From positions 2,480,001 to 2,544,000 of the forward strand of contig NZ_CP043909.1 in the NCBI RefSeq assembly GCF_008630915.1: a stretch of DNA of 64,000 nt, in the 5' to 3' direction. Each line of letters opens with the position of its first letter. Position 1 is the stretch's first letter. This stretch comes from Acinetobacter suaedae (GTDB lineage: Bacteria > Pseudomonadota > Gammaproteobacteria > Pseudomonadales > Moraxellaceae). The translations under genes and the position numbers were made by a program. Below, piece after piece: positions 37,834-48,020 of this stretch. A model generated the notes under the pieces. The model worked only from the letters and a program-made list of their open reading frames with translations. It ran no database searches and was not told the origin of the DNA.

Positions 37834-38451
37834 ATGTTGCATTTACATATTCATCCTGAAAATCCTCAGGCTCGCTTAATCACTCAGGCTGTAGATCGGA
37901 TTCGTGCTGGCGATGTCGTGGTTTATCCGACTGACGCTGCCTATGCAATTGGTTGCCAGATTGGTAATAAAAATGCGATGGAACGTATAGCCCAAATTCG
38001 TGGTTTAGGCCCAAAACATCAATATGCCATCATGTGCTGTGATTTATCTGATATTGCAACTTATGCCAAAGTTGATAATGCGATGTATCGATTACTTAAG
38101 AATAATACACCTGCTGTCACTACTTTTATTTTGCCCGCGACCAGTGAAGTACCAAAACGCTTGATGCATCCAAAGAAAAAAACCATTGGTTTACGTATTC
38201 CAAGTAATCCCGTTGCTCAGGCTCTGTTGAAAGAATTAGGTGAGCCTTTGCTGACCAGTACTTTGATTCTTCCCGATCAAAAAGATCCACTTGATGATCC
38301 TTATGATATTGAAAATCAGCTCGGTAAACGTATTGATGTATTTATTGATAGCGGTTTTGGTACTTTATCGACTACCAGTATTGTCGATTTGTCCGGTGAG
38401 AACCCTGAAATTATTCGTCGCGGGGTTGGTGACGTCAGTGCATTTGAATAA
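37834..38451 (+). CDS. yciO: YciO-type Sua5/YrdC family protein
   Basis: Belongs to the threonylcarbamoyl-AMP synthase fold, but is the YciO paralogue, whose role is less clear than that of TsaC. Seen: 205 aa; the YPTDAAYAIGCQIGNK nucleotide region, KHQYAIMC, KKTIGLRIPS, and STSIVDLSG. Start moved to ATG 37834, where GGGAG lies 8 nt upstream; the frame extends upstream without a better start. The next gene follows by 11 bp. Confidence 0.85.
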   Translation: MLHLHIHPENPQARLITQAVDRIRAGDVVVYPTDAAYAIGCQIGNKNAMERIAQIRGLGPKHQYAIMCCDLSDIATYAKVDNAMYRLLKNNTPAVTTFILPATSEVPKRLMHPKKKTIGLRIPSNPVAQALLKELGEPLLTSTLILPDQKDPLDDPYDIENQLGKRIDVFIDSGFGTLSTTSIVDLSGENPEIIRRGVGDVSAFE

Positions 38452-38462
38452 CGTTATATAAA

Positions 38463-38732
38463 ATGGATTTATTTCAAGTTTTACTCAACATAAATGATTT
38501 TCAAGCTGATGAAACCATTTATGTTGTTGAACCTTGGACATTAGAATCGGAAACAAAAGTTCTAAAAGAACCAGATATAGGACTTATCCAAATCGAAAGT
38601 AATCACTTAATTTTTGAATATTTTTTAGAGGTTTCCATTGTAAAAGAAATATTGAAAAGTCTTGAGCATCGAAATCTTTGTATGCGTGATCAATGTCAAG
38701 ACATTATCGAATATGCAATCCACGATGCCTAA
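38463..38732 (+). CDS. Unknown 89-aa protein (possibly DUF7716-like)
   Basis: Small acidic protein. Seen: a 'FQADETIYVVEPWTLESET' block and 'FEYFLEVSIVKEILKSL', reminiscent of a small uncharacterised family annotated DUF7716; I am not sure. No signal peptide or membrane segment. It follows the yciO-type gene by 11 bp and is probably co-transcribed. No obvious Shine-Dalgarno. Confidence 0.6.
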   Translation: MDLFQVLLNINDFQADETIYVVEPWTLESETKVLKEPDIGLIQIESNHLIFEYFLEVSIVKEILKSLEHRNLCMRDQCQDIIEYAIHDA

Positions 38733-38744
38733 TATCTTAAGCCA

Positions 38745-39458
38745 TTACGTAAAATCAGTTAACCGACGTTTCTGAAAACCTTGCTCATCAAAATTATCTG
38801 GACTTAACCATTTTTGATACGCACCTTTCAAATCGCCCCATTCTTCATCTAAAATTGAAAACCATGCTGTGTTGCGATTGCGTCCTTTTACGATCCGATC
38901 TTGGCGGAACAAGCCTTCAAATTGAAATCCAAAACGTAAGGCTGCGGCTTTAGAGGAAGCATTACAATTATCACATTTCCACTCAACTCGTCTAAAACCA
39001 TGTTTGAAACATTGTTGTAACAGTAGAAATATCGTTTCAGTCGAAGCTTTGGATTTTTTCATCTTATGAGAAAAATAGACATTACCAATTTCAATTGCAC
39101 CATGTTCAAGTCGTGGATTAAGTAAGGCAATCCAACCTTGGACTTCCCCATTTACCTCAATAAGAAAATGTGTTGAACCATAAAAACCAAATAAATGATG
39201 CAAAGCCTCTTTTAATGCCATTGCACTGGTTGGTGCTGAATAAGGTAAATAAGTCCAACATGCCTCACTTGGCTCAGAACTTACACACGTCCAAATTTGT
39301 GCTAGGGCTAAATCAGATATCGTTCCATCGATAGTGATCAATTGAACATTTTGCCCAAATATAGTTTCTTTAACTGGTTGACTAGGTTTTAAATTCACAA
39401 TGTCTACACCAATGGTTTGACCAAGATCATTCTGTTGCGTTTTTAAATAGTTTTTCAT
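38745..39458 (-). CDS. GNAT-family N-acetyltransferase (RimJ/RimL type)
   Basis: Seen: 237 aa; a GNAT core from about residue 35, with GAIEIGNVYFSHKMKKSKASTE (cofactor-binding strand and loop; landmark), RVEWKCDNCNASSKAAALRFGF, and the terminal RNTAWFSILDEEW block found in RimJ-type acetyltransferases. Substrate unknown. Single gene, convergent with the 89-aa gene. Confidence 0.82.
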   Translation of the reverse strand: MKNYLKTQQNDLGQTIGVDIVNLKPSQPVKETIFGQNVQLITIDGTISDLALAQIWTCVSSEPSEACWTYLPYSAPTSAMALKEALHHLFGFYGSTHFLIEVNGEVQGWIALLNPRLEHGAIEIGNVYFSHKMKKSKASTETIFLLLQQCFKHGFRRVEWKCDNCNASSKAAALRFGFQFEGLFRQDRIVKGRNRNTAWFSILDEEWGDLKGAYQKWLSPDNFDEQGFQKRRLTDFT

Positions 39459-39704
39459 CGTAATTTATTAATGCTGTAAAATATAACTCTTATTACTTAT
39501 TTAACCATAAAGTTTTTGTATATCGCATAGGATTCGATATAAAACTGAAAATACCCTGAGAAGATTAAGGTTTTTGTAAGTAAGTAATTTATTAAATCAA
39601 GTATTTCGATTAGAATAGCTAAGCTCCTCGTAGCATGTGTCGTCCCTTGAACACAAAAAATGATCCTTTCATGCTTTTGAAAATTCGCGTGGCATATAAC
39701 GGTA

Positions 39705-40499
39705 ATGAATCAAATTCTCCCCTCTTCACTGGAGTTAACTCCTTCCATTCGTGTGCTTGACGAGTGGCAAGAATCCATACCTGAAGATTTGTATATACCA
39801 CCTGCCGCATTTGAAATTTTATTGGAACAATTCGAAGGTCCTTTGGACTTCTTAATCTATCTCATTCAAAAGAATGGCTTCGATCTTTTACAGTTAGATA
39901 TTTCTCCGATTGCGACACAATATTTATCATATATGGATAGCATGAAATCGCTGAATATCGAGCTGACCGCAGACTATATGGTGATGGCTGCATTACTGGC
40001 TGATCTAAAGTCACGTTTATTACTTCCCAAACCTGTTGCTGTCGATCCTTTTGAAAAGGATCCTAAACAAGAACTCATCGATCGTTTAGAAACTTACCTC
40101 CGCATTAAGCAAGCTGCTGAAAAACTTGGTCAAATGCCCATCTTTGAACGAGATACCTTTAGTCCGAATGTCAGTATTGGACATATTGCCCCGATCTATG
40201 AAGGTTATGATGTTGATGTTTTAAGGGATGCACTATTTTGTGTATTCAATCGTCCAGAACCCATTACACACGTTGTTGCTCAAGAGCCTGTCTTGCTTGA
40301 AGAACGAATTGCTTATATTGAAAGCCAACTTGCATCTGGTGAAAGTTTAAGTTTCATCACGCTGCTTAATCCTAAGCAAGGTCGTATGGGCATGGTCGTA
40401 ACATTTATGGCAGTACTTGAATTGACTCGTCAACAAAAGATTCAAATTATTCATACAGGGATCGAAGCACCTCTGACAATTCAAGGAATTTCAGCATGA
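39705..40499 (+). CDS. scpA: Segregation and condensation protein A
   Basis: Kleisin subunit of the SMC-ScpAB complex. Seen: 264 aa; FEGPLDFLIYLIQKNGFDLLQLDI near the N-terminus (kleisin head; landmark), YMVMAALLADLKSRLLLP and a C-terminal winged-helix region. Overlaps scpB by 4 nt. Upstream 39459-39704 is AT-rich with no recognised feature. smc is not in the window; many Acinetobacter-type genomes carry MukBEF as well. Confidence 0.92.
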   Translation: MNQILPSSLELTPSIRVLDEWQESIPEDLYIPPAAFEILLEQFEGPLDFLIYLIQKNGFDLLQLDISPIATQYLSYMDSMKSLNIELTADYMVMAALLADLKSRLLLPKPVAVDPFEKDPKQELIDRLETYLRIKQAAEKLGQMPIFERDTFSPNVSIGHIAPIYEGYDVDVLRDALFCVFNRPEPITHVVAQEPVLLEERIAYIESQLASGESLSFITLLNPKQGRMGMVVTFMAVLELTRQQKIQIIHTGIEAPLTIQGISA

Positions 40500-41095
40500 G
40501 TTTAGATCAGTTTGATTCCAATGAAGGCATGTCATTGGAAGATATTCATCATGATGTTCTACTGCAAATTGAAGCGATATTATTCGCCAGTGACTCACCA
40601 GTTTCACTTGCACGACTAAAAGAAGCCTTTCAAAACCAATATAATAAGCAACAATTACGTCAGTTTTTGCAACAACTCGCAATGTTACAACATGGCCGTT
40701 CTATTGAATTAATCGAAACAGCTCAAGGTTTCCGTTTTCAGGTACGTGCCAAGTATCGTAATATCATTGCACAAGTTTGGCCTGAACGCCCAACTAAATT
40801 ATCTCCTTCATTACTCGAAACCGTCGCAGTTATTGCGTATCATCAACCTGTAACACGTGCAGATATTGAGCAAATTCGTGGTGTATCAAATAACAGTCAA
40901 ATTTTAAGAACACTGTTTGACTGGAACTGGATCAAAGAATCTGGTTTCAGAAATTTACCTGGAAGACCTGCGTTGTTAGTGACAACGCCCCAATTTTTAA
41001 ATGCATTTGGTTTAGCTTCGCTAGGCCAATTGCCTCCCCTGCAGAACGCCAAGGAAGCTTTCATGACACTCGATGCGCAAGCGCCGAAGTCTTGA
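40496..41095 (+). CDS. scpB: Segregation and condensation protein B
   Basis: Dimeric winged-helix partner of ScpA. Seen: 199 aa; IEAILFASDSPVSLARLKEAF, ETVAVIAYHQPVTRADIEQIRGV and LPGRPALLVTTPQFL. Start overlaps the scpA stop (ATGA). Confidence 0.94.
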   Translation: MSLDQFDSNEGMSLEDIHHDVLLQIEAILFASDSPVSLARLKEAFQNQYNKQQLRQFLQQLAMLQHGRSIELIETAQGFRFQVRAKYRNIIAQVWPERPTKLSPSLLETVAVIAYHQPVTRADIEQIRGVSNNSQILRTLFDWNWIKESGFRNLPGRPALLVTTPQFLNAFGLASLGQLPPLQNAKEAFMTLDAQAPKS

Positions 41096-41136
41096 GAAGG
41101 TGAACTGTTGATCATTATGTCTAAGGTTGTGCTGTC

Positions 41137-42081
41137 ATGAGTGAAAAATTACAAAAGGTTTTAGCGAGAGTTGGGCTTGGCTCACGTCGCTATATGGAGG
41201 AAGTCATTGCTGCTGGTCGTGTCAGCATCAATGGTCGTATTGCCCAGGTTGGTGAACGTATTGAGCCAGGCGATGAACTTCGTATTGATGGACGTAAAGT
41301 ACAATTCCAAGTAGAAGACGAAATTCGTCGTCGTGTTTTAATTTATTATAAGCCAGAGGGTGAAATTTGCTCACGCAATGACCCTGAAAAACGTCCAACC
41401 GTATTTGATCATTTGCCTCAAATCGCCAATGATCGTTGGGTCATGGTCGGTCGCCTCGATATCAACAGTACAGGCTTATTACTATTCACCAATGATGGTG
41501 AACTTGCGAACCGTTTAATGCACCCATCAAACGAAGTAGAGCGTGAATATGCAGTACGTGTCATGGGTGAAGTGACACCTCAAATTCGCAATAACATGCT
41601 CAAGGGTGTTGAACTTGAAGATGGGCCTGCTAAATTTGAGTCTTTCTCTGAAATTGGTGGCGATGGAATCAACCGTTGGTATCAAGTAGTCGTGAAAGAA
41701 GGTCGTAATCGCGAAGTTCGTCGTATCTTTGAATCGCAGAATCTAAAAGTCAGCCGTTTATTACGTACTCGCTACGGAACCGTGATTTTACCGCGTGAGT
41801 TACGTACAGGCCGCTGGATGGAACTCGACAAAATGGATATTGATAACTTAGCAAAATCTGTTGAATTAAAACCACGCCAAGGTACAGGTTTATTTGGTAT
41901 GGCTAAACGTCGTACTGAACGTATGGCGGATAAACCAATGGCAGCACGTCGTGGGGGTTATTTACGTCAACAACGTCGTGATGATGAACAACCTGAACAA
42001 CGTCCAAACGGCAATGGTGGCAACCATAATAACAATGGTCGTAAAACGATTGGCTTTAATAAAGGCTTTAAGAAGTTTTAA
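41137..42081 (+). CDS. rluB: 23S rRNA pseudouridine synthase B
   Basis: Modifies U2605 (E. coli numbering). Seen: 314 aa; S4 domain (KLQKVLARVGLGSRRYMEE), catalytic Asp in GRLDINSTGLLLFTNDG, EGRNREVRRIFE; then a basic, low-complexity Arg/Gln/Asn-rich tail from about 255 that is typical of RluB in gammaproteobacteria. Last gene of the scpA-scpB-rluB operon, a common arrangement. Confidence 0.93.
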   Translation: MSEKLQKVLARVGLGSRRYMEEVIAAGRVSINGRIAQVGERIEPGDELRIDGRKVQFQVEDEIRRRVLIYYKPEGEICSRNDPEKRPTVFDHLPQIANDRWVMVGRLDINSTGLLLFTNDGELANRLMHPSNEVEREYAVRVMGEVTPQIRNNMLKGVELEDGPAKFESFSEIGGDGINRWYQVVVKEGRNREVRRIFESQNLKVSRLLRTRYGTVILPRELRTGRWMELDKMDIDNLAKSVELKPRQGTGLFGMAKRRTERMADKPMAARRGGYLRQQRRDDEQPEQRPNGNGGNHNNNGRKTIGFNKGFKKF

Positions 42082-42101
42082 TTGATTGTTATTTAGAAAT
42101 A

Positions 42102-42131
42102 GAAAAACGCTCAATTTGAGCGTTTTTTTTT
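42102..42131. terminator. Terminator between rluB and yejF
   Basis: ACGCTC-AATTT-GAGCGT flanked by A and T runs, followed by nine T on the plus strand. Confidence 0.88.
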
Positions 42132-42146
42132 GTTCAAACTTTCCAG

Positions 42147-43871
42147 TTAGGCAATTCCTTTAGGGATCGCACTCAACAATTTCTGCGTATATTCATGTTG
42201 AGGGTGCAGATACAACTCATCCGAATCGGCTATTTCAACAACTTCACCATGATTCATTACCATGACCTGATCTGAAATATATTTCACCACCGATAAATCA
42301 TGAGAAATAAAGATATAACTTAAACCAAACTCATCCTGCAAATCTTGAAGTAAGTTCAATACCTGCGCCTGTACAGAAACATCCAACGCTGAAACTGATT
42401 CGTCACAAATCAAAATCTCAGGCTTTAAAGTTAAGCAACGTGCGATTGCAATGCGCTGACGTTGTCCTCCTGAAAATTCATGTGGGTAACGATCATAAGC
42501 TTGGGCAGGTAAACTTACGCGCTCTAACAACTCTAAAGCAATTTTCTTACGTTCTGTATCATCCTGACCAATCCCATGAATACGCATTGGTTCAAGTAGA
42601 ATTTGTCCAATCGTAAACCTTGGGTTCAATGAAGCATAAGGATTTTGGAAAATGATCTGTATTTTACGTTGATACTTTGCAAACTCTTTCTCAGACATAG
42701 CAAAAATATCTTTACCATCAATAAGTGCTTGTCCACCTGTTGCCTCATGTAACCGCATCAATAACAAGCCAATGGTCGTTTTTCCCGAACCAGACTCACC
42801 AACCAGACCTAATGTTTTTCCTTTTGCCAGTTTAAAAGAGACTCCTTTTACAGCTTGAAATTCATCACGTCCCCATAATCCTTTACGACTATAAAATGAT
42901 TTTTTCAGATCTTTGACATCCAAAATGATTTTTTCATCCCCCTTCAGTCCACGCGTACGCTCCTGAAAATGAAGCGTTGACAAGTTTATTTCTTCAACAA
43001 GATGCCCATTGTCTACCTTCATAAAATCACTAGTGACAGGTAAACGATATGGGCGAGAAGACAGTTGTGGGCGACAATGTAACAATGCTCGTGTATAGAC
43101 ATCATTTGGTTGTTCTAAAACTTGTTTAGTTTCACCGCTTTCTCGAATTTCACCATGACGCATGACGATCACTTCATCAGCGATTTCACCGACCAACGCC
43201 AAATCATGAGTAATAAACAACATCGACATTTCGTGACGTTGACGCAAAGATTCCAATAGTTCAATAATTTGTTTTTGAATGGTTACATCCAGAGCGGTGG
43301 TCGGTTCATCTGCAATCAAAAGTTTAGGCTCGCAGGCAATCGCCATCGCAATCATAACGCGTTGTTGTTGCCCACCTGACAACTGACTTGGATAGGCATC
43401 GATCTTGGTTTCAGCAGATGGAATCCCTACTTCTTTCAACAACTCCAAAACACGTGTGCGAGCTTGTTTACGTCCCATACCTAAGTGAATACGCAAAACT
43501 TCTGCAATTTGATCTCCAACCGTAAAAACGGGATTTAATGATGACATCGGTTCTTGGAAAATCATCGCAATATCCTTTCCACAAATGTCACGAAGTTCTC
43601 GAACAGATAGCGTCAGTAAGTCTTTATCCTCGAAATAAATTCTACTCTGTTCTGAGATTAGACTCTGTTCTTTTGGCAATAACCCCATCACTGCCAATGA
43701 AGTCACTGATTTACCACTACCTGATTCACCAACCAAAGCAACCGTTTTGTTCTTTGGAATGCTAAGTGAAATCCCTTTGACGGTCTCAACCCATTGCTTG
43801 TTCTCTGATTTAAAACTGACCTTAAGATTCTCAACCTTTAATAACAGCGCTTCATTTGTATTTGACATCAT
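42147..43871 (-). CDS. yejF: Peptide ABC transporter ATP-binding protein YejF
   Basis: Fused double ATPase of a YejABEF-type oligopeptide importer. Seen: 574 aa with two complete nucleotide-binding domains: Walker A GESGSGKS in both, signatures LSGGQQQR and FSGGQRQR, Walker B LLIADEPT and [12 protein letters not shown] precedes the first of two ATGs. Last gene of the leftward operon; 11 bp from yejE. Confidence 0.93.
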   Translation of the reverse strand: MMSNTNEALLLKVENLKVSFKSENKQWVETVKGISLSIPKNKTVALVGESGSGKSVTSLAVMGLLPKEQSLISEQSRIYFEDKDLLTLSVRELRDICGKDIAMIFQEPMSSLNPVFTVGDQIAEVLRIHLGMGRKQARTRVLELLKEVGIPSAETKIDAYPSQLSGGQQQRVMIAMAIACEPKLLIADEPTTALDVTIQKQIIELLESLRQRHEMSMLFITHDLALVGEIADEVIVMRHGEIRESGETKQVLEQPNDVYTRALLHCRPQLSSRPYRLPVTSDFMKVDNGHLVEEINLSTLHFQERTRGLKGDEKIILDVKDLKKSFYSRKGLWGRDEFQAVKGVSFKLAKGKTLGLVGESGSGKTTIGLLLMRLHEATGGQALIDGKDIFAMSEKEFAKYQRKIQIIFQNPYASLNPRFTIGQILLEPMRIHGIGQDDTERKKIALELLERVSLPAQAYDRYPHEFSGGQRQRIAIARCLTLKPEILICDESVSALDVSVQAQVLNLLQDLQDEFGLSYIFISHDLSVVKYISDQVMVMNHGEVVEIADSDELYLHPQHEYTQKLLSAIPKGIA

Positions 43872-43882
43872 ATTTCACTCCG

Positions 43883-45025
43883 CTATTTCAACTTAGGATC
43901 TAATGCATCACGTAATGCATCAGTAAACATTGAAAACGCTGTTACCAAGACAGCCATCGCAATCGATGCCGCAGCCAATTGCCACCATTTACCTAAAATC
44001 AACTCTGTTTGTGCTTCATTCAACATACTGCCCCATGAAACCACGCCAACAGGAACACCAAAGCCAAGAAAGCTTAAAATTACTTCTGACTTGATAAAAG
44101 CGACAACAAGGATAGAAATCTGAACTAAAGCAATATGGCTAACGTTTGGAAAAATATGTACAAACATACGGCGGAAATGGCTTACACCAATTGCTTTAGC
44201 AGCGAACACATATTCTCGAGATTTGTGTTTCATGTATTCAGCACGAATCAGTCGGAATACACCAGTCCAACCTGTTAACCCTAAAATGAGTACAATCGAA
44301 AGAATACCCTTCTGCTGCAGCACGGCTGCAACGGCTAAAACCAGTAACAAATATGGAATCGAAGTAAAAATGTTATAGAACCAGTTGAGGACATCATCTA
44401 TCCATCCACCGAAATAGCCAGAGATTGCCCCCAGAAAAGTCCCGATTACAACTGCTAATAATGCGGATAATAAACCTACAAGAATAGATGTTTCAGCACC
44501 TTTAATCGTTTTGAGTAGAACATCTTGTCCCCATTTATCTGCACCAAATGCCAAAGTTGTTTTTAATTCTTGTTGTTGATCGAGTATTTGTCCTCCGAGT
44601 TGTTGGTTGATCGCCCACATATCTTCAGCTAATGGATCAATTACACCGTAATCATCAATCGACGTATTGTTTGCATGCTGTTGTACGATGTCAGCATTTA
44701 ATTCCTGAAGAATATCTTTTAAAGGATCAACCGGATTTTCAGGCAGAGCTTCCGTTTGCTTAGCGACTGGGGTTGGATAAGCATCCTCTGCATCAGCACC
44801 AATAAACGTTGGTGGTGCGTAACTTACAGCCACCTCTTTGTTCCAATCGGATGCAATGACACCTGTAACCGATAGCAATAACACCATGAAATAACCGAGT
44901 ACCACAAGCAATGATGCCATTGCGATACGATCTGCTTTTAGTCGCTGTACAGCCAAACGCCATAATCCAAAGGATGCAGTGTTAGGTTGAACATTTGCTT
45001 TCCGTTTTAATAATACACTCAGCAT
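43883..45025 (-). CDS. yejE: Peptide ABC transporter permease YejE
   Basis: Inner-membrane permease. Seen: 380 aa, an N-terminal membrane segment, then a long periplasmic stretch (about 65-170) rich in Pro, Asp and Gln, then the permease core with the EAA-like loop AKAIGVSHFRRMFVHIFPN. About 40 residues longer than E. coli YejE, due to the periplasmic insertion, which may contact the binding proteins. Confidence 0.9.
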   Translation of the reverse strand: MLSVLLKRKANVQPNTASFGLWRLAVQRLKADRIAMASLLVVLGYFMVLLLSVTGVIASDWNKEVAVSYAPPTFIGADAEDAYPTPVAKQTEALPENPVDPLKDILQELNADIVQQHANNTSIDDYGVIDPLAEDMWAINQQLGGQILDQQQELKTTLAFGADKWGQDVLLKTIKGAETSILVGLLSALLAVVIGTFLGAISGYFGGWIDDVLNWFYNIFTSIPYLLLVLAVAAVLQQKGILSIVLILGLTGWTGVFRLIRAEYMKHKSREYVFAAKAIGVSHFRRMFVHIFPNVSHIALVQISILVVAFIKSEVILSFLGFGVPVGVVSWGSMLNEAQTELILGKWWQLAAASIAMAVLVTAFSMFTDALRDALDPKLK

Positions 45026-45032
45026 AAGTCAC

Positions 45033-45971
45033 CTATTTCAACTCTACACGTGGATCAATTAACTTATAAATCAGATCCGCAATTAGGTTAAAAAACATGG
45101 TTGCAGCGGCAACGTACACTGTTATCGCTTTAATCACAGGAAAATCACTACGCTCAACAGCAATGATGATCTCTCGACCAATACCAGGGATACCAAAAAA
45201 GCGTTCTATCAAAAATGCCCCAATCAACAAAGCAGGTAATGTCGCCATAACATCCGTCACAATCGGGATCGAAGCATTACGTAAAACATGTATGCCATAG
45301 ACTCGTTGCTCACTCACACCTTTGGCACGTGCAGTACGCACATAATCCTGATTGACCTCATCCAAAATAAAACTGCGATAGAGTCTTAGAGTCGGTGCAA
45401 TACTCACAACAAGCATGATCAGAATAGGTAATAACGCATACTTGAATAGATTTTCATTGAAGCTATCACTCCAACCTTGGACAGGAAACCAACCTAACTT
45501 ATAGGCAAAGAAATATTGAAAAACAATGATATAAACTAAGATACTAATCGACATGCCGATCGTACAAAGCATCATCACCATACGATCAGTTAAACTTCCT
45601 CGTACAGATGCAATAGCCAACGCCAAGATGATCGAAATTACGGTTTGTAAAATCGTCAATGGAATCAAAATCGTCAATGATGGTCCCAAGCGCGTGGTTA
45701 TGATTTGCGAGACTGACTCCCCAGTACTCCAACTCACGCCATAATCAAAAGTCAAAATTTGCTTGATGAAAATCCAAAGTTGAATGTAATAAGGCTGATC
45801 AACACCTAACTGTTGTCGAATATTTTCAATTTGCTCTGGATTCGACATTTTTCCTGCCAAAATATAAGCAGGATCGCCCCCCACCCAATTGAACAAGAAA
45901 AAAATCAGCAGCACGACACCCAGCATTGTGGGGATCATCTGCCATATGCGACGTATGATATATGCCAGCAT
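45033..45971 (-). CDS. yejB: Peptide ABC transporter permease YejB
   Basis: Inner-membrane permease paired with YejE. Seen: 312 aa, six hydrophobic segments, the loop ARAKGVSEQRVYGIHVLRNA, and GAFLIERFFGIPGIG. AAGGGG precedes the ATG. Somewhat shorter than E. coli YejB. Confidence 0.9.
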   Translation of the reverse strand: MLAYIIRRIWQMIPTMLGVVLLIFFLFNWVGGDPAYILAGKMSNPEQIENIRQQLGVDQPYYIQLWIFIKQILTFDYGVSWSTGESVSQIITTRLGPSLTILIPLTILQTVISIILALAIASVRGSLTDRMVMMLCTIGMSISILVYIIVFQYFFAYKLGWFPVQGWSDSFNENLFKYALLPILIMLVVSIAPTLRLYRSFILDEVNQDYVRTARAKGVSEQRVYGIHVLRNASIPIVTDVMATLPALLIGAFLIERFFGIPGIGREIIIAVERSDFPVIKAITVYVAAATMFFNLIADLIYKLIDPRVELK

Positions 45972-45983
45972 AAAAGATGCCCC

Positions 45984-47999
45984 TTATTTAATCCGTTGAC
46001 CTGAAATTTCATTGAAAAAAGCAGTGTTACTAGGCTTACGTCCTAGAAACTCCTCAACTAAAGCTTGTGCTGGTTTTTGGCTACCTTGAGCTAAAATAGT
46101 TTCACGATAACGCTGTCCTACCTCGGAATTGTTCAAATTATTACCAAAGGCTGACAGCATATCTAAGGCCATAACTTCAGACCACATATAGCCGTAGTAA
46201 CCAACTTGGTAGCCTCCCATAATATGACCAAACTGGCCTGGAAACTCTGTAGTCGGCACATAGCCAAGTGCAGTTGCAGCTTCCATCTTTTTCCAAACAT
46301 CTAATGGTTGTATTTTCAAAGCATCCTTACCATGCAATGCCATGTCATACTGTGCATATAAAGTTTGGCGGGCATAATGTAGCCCCCGTCCATAACCATG
46401 AACCGCATTTAATTTTGCGATTAAGGCATCATCCACACGTGGGCAAGCAGGACTACAAAAATCTGCGAGTTTTGCAAGAGTTTCTTTACGTCTCGCCCAC
46501 TCTTCATACATTTGTGATGGTGCTTCAACAAAATCTCGCTCTACTGAAGTGCCAGATTGTGATGCATAACGAGTATTCGATAAGATGCCATGGAGCGCAT
46601 GTCCAAACTCATGTACAAAGGTTTCAAGCTCATCACTGTTCAGCCCCTTTCGATTAAAATTGGTGACCAGAGCTGAAATTGGTTTCCGCTCAGTTAAACG
46701 ACTCCGCCCGAAAACACTCCAAACAGCAGCATGTCCATACTTCCCTTCACGGGGAAATTTATCCATGTACAACCCGCCAATTAATTGCTTTGTTTTTGCA
46801 TCGATAACATCGTAATACTCTACTTCTTCTTGCCAAGCCACTATATTTACAGGTTTAAATTCAATACCATATAAATCAGATGAAATAGCAAACAACCAAT
46901 CTTGAGTTGCTTGTGTAGGAAAATATTCACGCAATTTTTCTTGATCAATTTGGTATTTAGCTTGACGGAGTTTTTCACTCCAATATTCATCGCTCCAGCG
47001 CTCAATCGAGGCTTGTTGTAATGGAATATTTAAGGTTTTAGCTTTAAATTCACGTAAGGTCTGAACTTCTTTTCGTTCTAAAGGTGCTACTGTTGTATGA
47101 ACTTCTACTAAGAATTTATTCACCGCCTCGGGTGTTTTTGCCATTCGGTTTTGCAAAACCCATTCTGCATAACTCGATTTGCCAAAGAGCTGTGCTAGTT
47201 CATAACGCAAATCAATCGCTTGTTTAAGCAATGCTAAATTCTTTTCTCCACCACGCCGACTAAATGCAATTTGATAGCGCTTACGTGCCTCATCACTTTC
47301 AGCAAGCTGCATAAATGGACGGTATTCGGGATATTCAAACCCCAATAGATAATTCCCCTTATCATTTTTGTTTAATGCATCAATATAGCTTTGCGGTAAA
47401 CCTTTTAACTCAGCAGAACTAAATTCTAACTTTTGAGGATTCTCTCGTACATTTCTTGCATACACCTGTTCAATTGTTGCAAGTTCATCCAAAATTTCTT
47501 TCAAACGTTTTCGTTGATTGGTGGTCAACAGAATTCCTTTTTCCTCAAAATTATCTAAGATGTCTTGCCGAAACTTGCGATCAATCTCATCAGATGGCTT
47601 CAATTTTTTAAACTGCTGATAAAGTTTTGGGTTTTGAAAAATATCTGTTTGGAACTGCGTAATTTTAACCTCGCAGTCTTCTGCAGCATTGCGAACAGCC
47701 GCATCTGGATAAACATTTCCATATAAACCAATCGGACCATAAAAATCTTCAAACTCGGCAAAAATACGATCCCATTCTGCTAGAACAGGCGCTGCTGGTG
47801 CATTTTGTTTTAATGGTCGCGTTTCTACAGACTTTAACTGTTTTTTTACCTCATTGATTTTGGTATTGCACATTGCTGCAATATCTTGAGCTTGAAATGT
47901 TGGCAATATCTGACGCTTTGTAGTTTCAGCCATTACGGTCTGGTGAATACCCATCGCCAATAAACATAATGTCGTTAATTTAAAAGTATTAGATTTCAT
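45984..47999 (-). CDS. Secreted M3-family metallopeptidase (Dcp/oligopeptidase A type)
   Basis: Zinc peptidase that cuts short peptides; Dcp releases C-terminal dipeptides, OpdA cuts internally. Seen: 671 aa; signal peptide (MKSNTFKLTTLCLLAMGI..., cleavage after VMA), all-helical M3 fold, zinc motif ETFVHEFGHALHG near residue 460 and the GYYGYMWSEVMALDM substrate loop. Dcp and OpdA are usually cytoplasmic or leaderless; here the leader and its place between binding-protein and permease genes point to periplasmic trimming of peptides before import (inference). Confidence 0.88.
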   Translation of the reverse strand: MKSNTFKLTTLCLLAMGIHQTVMAETTKRQILPTFQAQDIAAMCNTKINEVKKQLKSVETRPLKQNAPAAPVLAEWDRIFAEFEDFYGPIGLYGNVYPDAAVRNAAEDCEVKITQFQTDIFQNPKLYQQFKKLKPSDEIDRKFRQDILDNFEEKGILLTTNQRKRLKEILDELATIEQVYARNVRENPQKLEFSSAELKGLPQSYIDALNKNDKGNYLLGFEYPEYRPFMQLAESDEARKRYQIAFSRRGGEKNLALLKQAIDLRYELAQLFGKSSYAEWVLQNRMAKTPEAVNKFLVEVHTTVAPLERKEVQTLREFKAKTLNIPLQQASIERWSDEYWSEKLRQAKYQIDQEKLREYFPTQATQDWLFAISSDLYGIEFKPVNIVAWQEEVEYYDVIDAKTKQLIGGLYMDKFPREGKYGHAAVWSVFGRSRLTERKPISALVTNFNRKGLNSDELETFVHEFGHALHGILSNTRYASQSGTSVERDFVEAPSQMYEEWARRKETLAKLADFCSPACPRVDDALIAKLNAVHGYGRGLHYARQTLYAQYDMALHGKDALKIQPLDVWKKMEAATALGYVPTTEFPGQFGHIMGGYQVGYYGYMWSEVMALDMLSAFGNNLNNSEVGQRYRETILAQGSQKPAQALVEEFLGRKPSNTAFFNEISGQRIK

Positions 48000-48020
48000 A
48001 ATTACTCCGGTTCTTTATTT

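Noticed and set aside
46268..46657. 129-codon open frame antisense to the M3 peptidase gene
   Set aside because: His-rich shadow frame over a well-conserved catalytic region.
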